The position numbers were made by a program, and so were the translations under genes. The notes beneath the pieces were generated by a model, which saw only the letters and a list, made by a program, of their open reading frames with translations, was not told the DNA's origin and ran no database searches. From NCBI GenBank assembly GCA_033105485.1, contig CP136956.1:1860001-1924000 (forward strand): 64,000 nt of DNA. Reading direction: 5' to 3'. The DNA is from LVI-A0039 sp033105485 (GTDB lineage: Bacteria; Bacillota_I; Bacilli_A; UBA3375). How positions within the stretch are numbered: the first letter of the stretch is position 1; each line of letters begins with the position of its first letter. Shown here in pieces: positions 59,715 through 64,000 of this stretch.

Positions 59715-61806
59715 AATAGTTATTGAAAAACATAGTTTTATTCGTGAAATTAATTCTCTACAACCGAAACTAATTATTGCTGATGAGAACGTGACTGTAC
59801 CAACTGTCGATTATCCTATTGAATATCTTGCAGTTAGTGAAGCAAATAAAAACTTTGATTTCTATTTCCAAATTTTAAATCTTTTTGATAAATACAATCT
59901 AAACCGTAATGATAATGTCGTAATCGTAGGTGGAGGAGTACTAATTGATGTTGCTAGTTTTGCAGCTAGTACTTATAAACGTGGTATTAACTATATCAAT
60001 GTCCCAACTACAACTATATCAATGATTGACAGTTCGGTTGGTTCTAAAAATGGTCTTAATTATTTAGGTACTAAAAATTTAATTGGGAATATAACAGATC
60101 CAAGTAAAGTAATTATTGACGTAGACTTTTTAAAAACTTTAGATGAGCGCAATTTCAATAATGGTCTTGCTGAAGCAATTAAAATTGGATACTTATCAAA
60201 TGAGCAAATTCTAAATCAGTTAAACAGTGATATTCTTGATATCGAACAAGTTATTAAATTAAGCGTATATGAAAAGTTAGAATATGTTAAACGTGATAAG
60301 CAAGATATGGGCTATCGTAATTACTTAAATTTTGGTCATACGTTTGGTCATGCTCTTGAAAGTATTACAAACTTTAATCGTTATTATCACGGGGAAGCAG
60401 TTGCAATTGGAATGGTAATTGCTAGTGGATATGATTCATCACTAATTAATCTACTTGTAAAATATAGTTTACCGACTAGTTTACCACATGATATTAATGT
60501 TGATCGATTGATTGAACTTATGCATGGAGATAAGAAGAACACTTCTGATAATATCAAGCTAGTACTCAAAAATCCAGCAAAGCAAATTACAGAAATGACT
60601 AATAGTGAAGTAAAAAAGTTGTTTAAACTAAACTTGGTTGTGCCTAATCAAAATAATTCTAAACCGATCACTGTTAATAAGTCTAAAAGCCATATACATC
60701 GTTTATTAGCTGTAGCACTAGCAACTAAGTCTAGTTTTTGTTTTGACTTTAATCCTAAGAATGATCTTAGTGATGATGTAATGCAAAGTATAAATGTACT
60801 TACAACAAGTGGTGGAGTAGTTAATATTAATGATAATAAACTAGAAGTTGATTGCACTAATATTAAAAAGCCAAATACAAATTATTATGTTTATAAATCA
60901 GCTACAACATACCGTATGTTTGCACCTGTCTTATGTAGTTTATTTGGAAGTGTTGAGATTAAATTGGATACGCAATTAGCAAGTCGTCCTCATTCATTAT
61001 TTGAGCAATATAAAGACGGAGATATTCATAGAATTAAATTTGATAGAGATTGTTATCAATTAGATGGTTCGATAAGTAGTCAGTTTATTTCAGGTTACAT
61101 TATTGCAATGATTGCAAGTGATAAACAAGCTAAGATTGAAATTACAAATCAGATTACATCAGCCCCATATATTGATATGACAATTGAAGTAGTAAATGGT
61201 TTTGGTTTTGATGTTAAGCGAAATGACAACATAATAACAATTAATAGTAACTGTATTACAAAAAATTCAGCTATTAGTGCAGAACCAGATTATTCATCAA
61301 TGGCTTACTTTGTAATGTTTAATAAATTAGCACAAATTAATAATCTTGATATTAAATATCAGTTACCAAAATTTAAGGATCATTCTCTTCAAGCGGATAG
61401 TTGCATTTATAATGTGCTCGACTTAGATATAGTTGACATGAGCGATTGTCCTGACTTACTACCAACATTAGTCGTTTATGGACTTTTAAATAAACGTGGA
61501 ATCAAACTAATTAATGTTGATCGTATTAAATTCAAAGAGTGTAACCGTATAGCGGCAATGATTGCTAACTTTAAAGACCTAGATGCAATTAAATTGGACA
61601 ATGGTACGTTAACAGTTTCACCAGTAGCTAAGATTAGTTCAAGAACTATTAAAACATATGGGGATCATCGAATTGCGATGGCTAGTGCTATTATTGCCCC
61701 ATTATGTGATGGTCCAATTGAAATTGATGATTATACAGTTGTGAACAAGTCATTCCCAACGTTTTTCGAGCAATTACTAGGAGGTAATAATGAATGTATT
61801 AAATAA
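59704..61806 (+). CDS. aroBA: Fused 3-dehydroquinate synthase / EPSP synthase (AroB-AroA)
   Basis: About 700 residues in one uninterrupted frame. Residues 1-~315 are AroB: NAD-binding GGGVLIDVASF (~76), PTTTISMIDSSVGSK, TKNLIG, the zinc ligands in GLAEAIK (Glu157), NFGHTFGHA and YHGEAVAIGM. Residues ~320-700 are AroA: KSKSHIHR (Lys-Ser-x3-Arg of the substrate site), a degenerate ATTYRMFAP in place of the NSGT-x-x-R motif, GSISSQFISG, DYSSMAYF, DCPDLLP (catalytic Asp), FKECNRIAAM (variant of KESDR) and GDHRIAMA. The start at 59704 follows GGAGATGAG. It performs steps 2 and 6 of the shikimate pathway. Overlaps both neighbours. Confidence 0.93.
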   Translation: MSYKIVIEKHSFIREINSLQPKLIIADENVTVPTVDYPIEYLAVSEANKNFDFYFQILNLFDKYNLNRNDNVVIVGGGVLIDVASFAASTYKRGINYINVPTTTISMIDSSVGSKNGLNYLGTKNLIGNITDPSKVIIDVDFLKTLDERNFNNGLAEAIKIGYLSNEQILNQLNSDILDIEQVIKLSVYEKLEYVKRDKQDMGYRNYLNFGHTFGHALESITNFNRYYHGEAVAIGMVIASGYDSSLINLLVKYSLPTSLPHDINVDRLIELMHGDKKNTSDNIKLVLKNPAKQITEMTNSEVKKLFKLNLVVPNQNNSKPITVNKSKSHIHRLLAVALATKSSFCFDFNPKNDLSDDVMQSINVLTTSGGVVNINDNKLEVDCTNIKKPNTNYYVYKSATTYRMFAPVLCSLFGSVEIKLDTQLASRPHSLFEQYKDGDIHRIKFDRDCYQLDGSISSQFISGYIIAMIASDKQAKIEITNQITSAPYIDMTIEVVNGFGFDVKRNDNIITINSNCITKNSAISAEPDYSSMAYFVMFNKLAQINNLDIKYQLPKFKDHSLQADSCIYNVLDLDIVDMSDCPDLLPTLVVYGLLNKRGIKLINVDRIKFKECNRIAAMIANFKDLDAIKLDNGTLTVSPVAKISSRTIKTYGDHRIAMASAIIAPLCDGPIEIDDYTVVNKSFPTFFEQLLGGNNECIK

Positions 61807-62857
61807 TATTAATATTGAGCCATATGGTTATTCACATGGCGCTGTTATTGGTTTTAAAATGACTGGTATTCCAGCTGGTTATGAAATTGATTTTGATACA
61901 ATTCAAAAGTTATTGTTAAAGCGTAAAGGTAATGCAAAATATAATACAACAAGAAGTGAAAGTGAAAAATTAGAATTACGCTCAGGATTCACTAATAATG
62001 TTACAAATGGAGAACAAATTTGGATTGAGATAAATCAAGATAATTTTAGGTCAAGTGATTATCAATTCGGAATTGTAAGACCAGGCCATGCAGATCTTAG
62101 TGCATATCAAAAATATGGACAGGATTGGAACTATAGCGGTGGTGGTCAATTTAGTGGACGTCTTACAGTATTATATGTTATTGCCGGTGAAATCGCAAGG
62201 CAGGTTATGGCAACGATGACGACTACTCGAATCTTTGGACATGTAAGCCAGGTAGGGACTATTACTGATAAAGTTGAAAATATAGAACAAATTGCAAGTT
62301 TAGATGATTCGTTTCCTATGGTAAATGCACAAGTTAAACAAACAGCACTTGACTATCTTGCAACGCTAAAAGTGGATGGCGACAGTGTTGGGGGTAAATT
62401 GGATGTATATATTGATAGTCTTACAACTAACTATGGAGATGACTTTTTTGGAAGTTTAGAATCAAAAATATCATTTTTACTTTTTTCTGTACCTGCAGTT
62501 AAAGCAGTTGAATTTGGAATTGGAACTGAGTTTTCAACTAAATTAGGTTCTCAAGTAGTTGAAAAGTTTGAAGTGGATAATGGAAATGTTAAATCAACAA
62601 CAAATTATAATGGTGGAATTAACGGTGGTATAGCAAATTTAGCCGCTCCAATAAAACTATCAGTGACGATTAAGCCAACAAGTTCTATTTTCCAAACAAT
62701 TGAAACAGTTAAGTATAATGGAACAAACTTTGAAAAAGATAGTCTAGAAATGACAGGACGACATGATTCGTTTATAGCTAATCGCGCTTTATGGCCTGTT
62801 ATAGGACTATTAAATATTTTATTTTTAGATTTAGAAATGGGGAAAAATGCTAGATAA
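61790..62857 (+). CDS. aroC: Chorismate synthase
   Basis: 355 residues: YGYSHGAVIGFKMTGIPAGYEID at the N-terminus (given as its core), RPGHADLSAYQKYG, GGGQFSGRLTVLYVIAGEIARQV, GGINGGIANLAAP, KPTSSI and MTGRHDSFIANRA. The G-x-x-SGR motif and His residues of the FMN/EPSP site are present, though several positions are more divergent than usual (e.g. FSGRLT for SSAR-type). It converts EPSP to chorismate. GGAGG lies upstream within the end of aroBA (17-bp overlap). Confidence 0.93.
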   Translation: MNVLNNINIEPYGYSHGAVIGFKMTGIPAGYEIDFDTIQKLLLKRKGNAKYNTTRSESEKLELRSGFTNNVTNGEQIWIEINQDNFRSSDYQFGIVRPGHADLSAYQKYGQDWNYSGGGQFSGRLTVLYVIAGEIARQVMATMTTTRIFGHVSQVGTITDKVENIEQIASLDDSFPMVNAQVKQTALDYLATLKVDGDSVGGKLDVYIDSLTTNYGDDFFGSLESKISFLLFSVPAVKAVEFGIGTEFSTKLGSQVVEKFEVDNGNVKSTTNYNGGINGGIANLAAPIKLSVTIKPTSSIFQTIETVKYNGTNFEKDSLEMTGRHDSFIANRALWPVIGLLNILFLDLEMGKNAR

Positions 62858-63095
62858 ATATCGTAGTCAAATCAATCAAATAGATGATCAAATCTTACAA
62901 CTATTAGATCAACGATTTTCTGTTACCAAAAAAGTCGGGGAGTACAAGCGTGAAAATAATATAGAAGTATTAAATCAAAATCGAGAGCAACAAATAATTG
63001 ATAAAATCATTGGGATGAATTTAACTAATGAAAAGGAAGTTTTAGAAATGTACAAGTTTTTAATGGATGTTTCTAAACGTCAGCAAGATGAATAA
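62847..63095 (+). CDS. aroQ: Chorismate mutase, AroQ type
   Basis: 82 residues, an all-helical AroQ monomer: RSQINQIDDQILQLLDQRFSVTKKVGEYK, in which Arg, Lys and Glu of the active site are visible (R-x-x-I-D-x-x-D/I, L-x-x-R, K), and VLNQNREQQIIDKI. It rearranges chorismate to prephenate for Phe and Tyr. Overlaps aroC by 11 bp and the next gene by 8 bp. Confidence 0.88.
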   Translation: MLDKYRSQINQIDDQILQLLDQRFSVTKKVGEYKRENNIEVLNQNREQQIIDKIIGMNLTNEKEVLEMYKFLMDVSKRQQDE

Positions 63096-64000
63096 GTGGG
63101 CACTAATTGGTCAAGATATTGACTATTCCTTATCACCATTAATCCATAATTATTTAAATCAGAAGTATCAAGAAGAAGCTGATTATCAAATTTGTAATAC
63201 TGAGACATTTAGTGAACAATTACTAAGTGATTATCAATGCGGAAATATAACTATTCCTCATAAGCATGCAGCCTATCAGTTTGCGGGAGCATCAAACTTT
63301 AATGATCAGTCTATTAATACATTTAAGAAAGTTGGCGATGATTACCAATTCATGTCGACCGATCAATTTGGGCTTATTGATACAATTCAAAAGATGCACG
63401 TTAAATATATTGAAACTAGGTTACACATTATATTTGGTGATGGTGCTACGAGTCAAATGCTTGCATCAGTATTACAAACCAATTTTAGTGTTCCTGCTGA
63501 TAAAATATACATTATTTCACGCAAGAACTTTGATATAAAACAAAAACCAAGTACTATCGATTATAAGTATTTCAAGAAATTTTTAAAGGCAAATTATGTA
63601 TTGTATAATACAACTCCATTAGGAAGCGCTGATAAAGCTGATATTAGCCCATTCACAGATAATGAAGTAGCTAGAGCACTTGCGATATTTGATGTAACGT
63701 ATAACCCGACATACAATCGTTTAGGTAAACAAGCATATGCTAATCGTGTTAAATATATAAATGGATTAAACATGTTGATAGTGCAAGCTTTTCACTCATA
63801 TAAGTTTTGGACTGGACGAAATGTTATGAATAATTATGGGGAAGTCAAGCGTTATCTTCATTTTGAAAATTGTTCTAAATTAGTTATTTGTGCGATGCCA
63901 TTTGCGGGAAAATCGACATTGTTTAAACGTAATCGAGATCATAGTTGTGATCTTGATTCAGATATTGAAGCTTACACAAAGCAGAAGAACAGTGAATATA
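63088..64000 (+). CDS. aroEK: Fused shikimate dehydrogenase / shikimate kinase (AroE-AroK), 3' truncated by window end
   Basis: An uninterrupted frame from ATG 63088 to the window end (304 codons). Residues 1-~255 are AroE: DYSLSPLIHN, NITIPHK (catalytic Lys), a degenerate NADP loop FGDGATSQML in place of G-x-G-G, NTTPLGSADKAD, and DVTYNPTYNRLG with NGLNMLIVQAFHSYKFWTG. From ~residue 265 an AroK kinase begins: ICAMPFAGKST (P-loop) and CDLDSDIEAYTK (Asp-x-Asp of shikimate binding). The rest of the kinase lies beyond the window. The two activities perform steps 4 and 5 of the pathway. Overlaps aroQ by 8 bp. Confidence 0.9.
   Translation, partial: MNKWALIGQDIDYSLSPLIHNYLNQKYQEEADYQICNTETFSEQLLSDYQCGNITIPHKHAAYQFAGASNFNDQSINTFKKVGDDYQFMSTDQFGLIDTIQKMHVKYIETRLHIIFGDGATSQMLASVLQTNFSVPADKIYIISRKNFDIKQKPSTIDYKYFKKFLKANYVLYNTTPLGSADKADISPFTDNEVARALAIFDVTYNPTYNRLGKQAYANRVKYINGLNMLIVQAFHSYKFWTGRNVMNNYGEVKRYLHFENCSKLVICAMPFAGKSTLFKRNRDHSCDLDSDIEAYTKQKNSEY

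Noticed and set aside
63266..63538. A 90-codon frame inside the aroE region
   Set aside because: It is out of frame with the continuous aroEK reading frame, which carries all AroE motifs.

Overview
The window is AT-rich, almost entirely coding, and comes from a low-GC Bacillota chromosome. TAA, TAG and TGA all appear to act as stops. Markers include RNA polymerase delta subunit, SecG, a TagGH-like exporter, an LCP cell-wall enzyme, extended -10 (TGnTATAAT) promoters, and Bacillus-like neighbourhoods (ywiB-argS-rpoE; secG-rnr-smpB; ytxGH-ccpA). The divergent proteins suggest a lineage near Erysipelotrichia or the Mollicutes border, but the sequence alone cannot place it.

Layout. 0-2.8 kb: end of glyA, a MazG-like hydrolase, then a redox cluster (msrA, arsC-like, thioredoxin-like, hydrolase). 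2.8-3.9 kb (minus): alpha-carbonic anhydrase and an Rrf2 regulator. 3.9-7 kb: nrdEF. 7-11 kb: LemA, unknown proteins and the SstT transporter. 11-17.2 kb: rplS with a structured leader, rbgA, rnhB, a DUF4097-like protein, rmuC, a predicted PD-(D/E)XK protein and an HD hydrolase. 17.2-26.6 kb: ywiB-like, argS, rpoE, trmL, a CNNM/CBS protein, pnp, mutL, miaA and a DUF896 protein. 26.7-33.7 kb: a repeat-containing acidic membrane protein, a DUF402 protein, tex, ferredoxin-NADP reductase, nfu and a DUF3800 protein. 33.8-41.3 kb: secG, rnr, smpB, pyrG, nfo, glpX and purA. 41.4-51.8 kb: tagHG, a ytxGH-like set, a CcpA-like regulator, tyrS, LCP, era, dxs and MATE. 51.9-55.1 kb: small accessory genes and a decayed PHP phosphatase. 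55.2-58.5 kb (minus): YitT, MntP-like and DUF2238-like membrane proteins, a structured non-coding region and a compact reverse transcriptase. 58.6-64 kb: cca followed by a tightly overlapping shikimate operon.

Two things stand out. First, the reverse transcriptase at 57760-58521 is followed on the same strand by an extended -10 promoter. A predicted RNA of about 210 nt follows, with short complementary ends, a TTAG context, two small hairpins and one long hairpin. This is the anatomy of a retron msr-msd, but placed downstream of the RT rather than upstream. Second, the shikimate genes are fused in pairs, AroB-AroA and AroE-AroK, resembling a split version of the fungal AROM protein. Other notable points are a 131-bp rnr/smpB overlap that encodes the basic RNase R tail and a 24-bp minisatellite in a tail-anchored protein.

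Caution: msrA and most genes between 15.1 and 22 kb (the nuclease-like gene, HD gene, argS, trmL, pnp) carry small frameshifts, mostly single-base and often in homopolymers. Essential genes are hit, so sequence error is the likeliest cause. The PHP gene at 54.1 kb differs: it has in-frame stop codons and looks like a true pseudogene.
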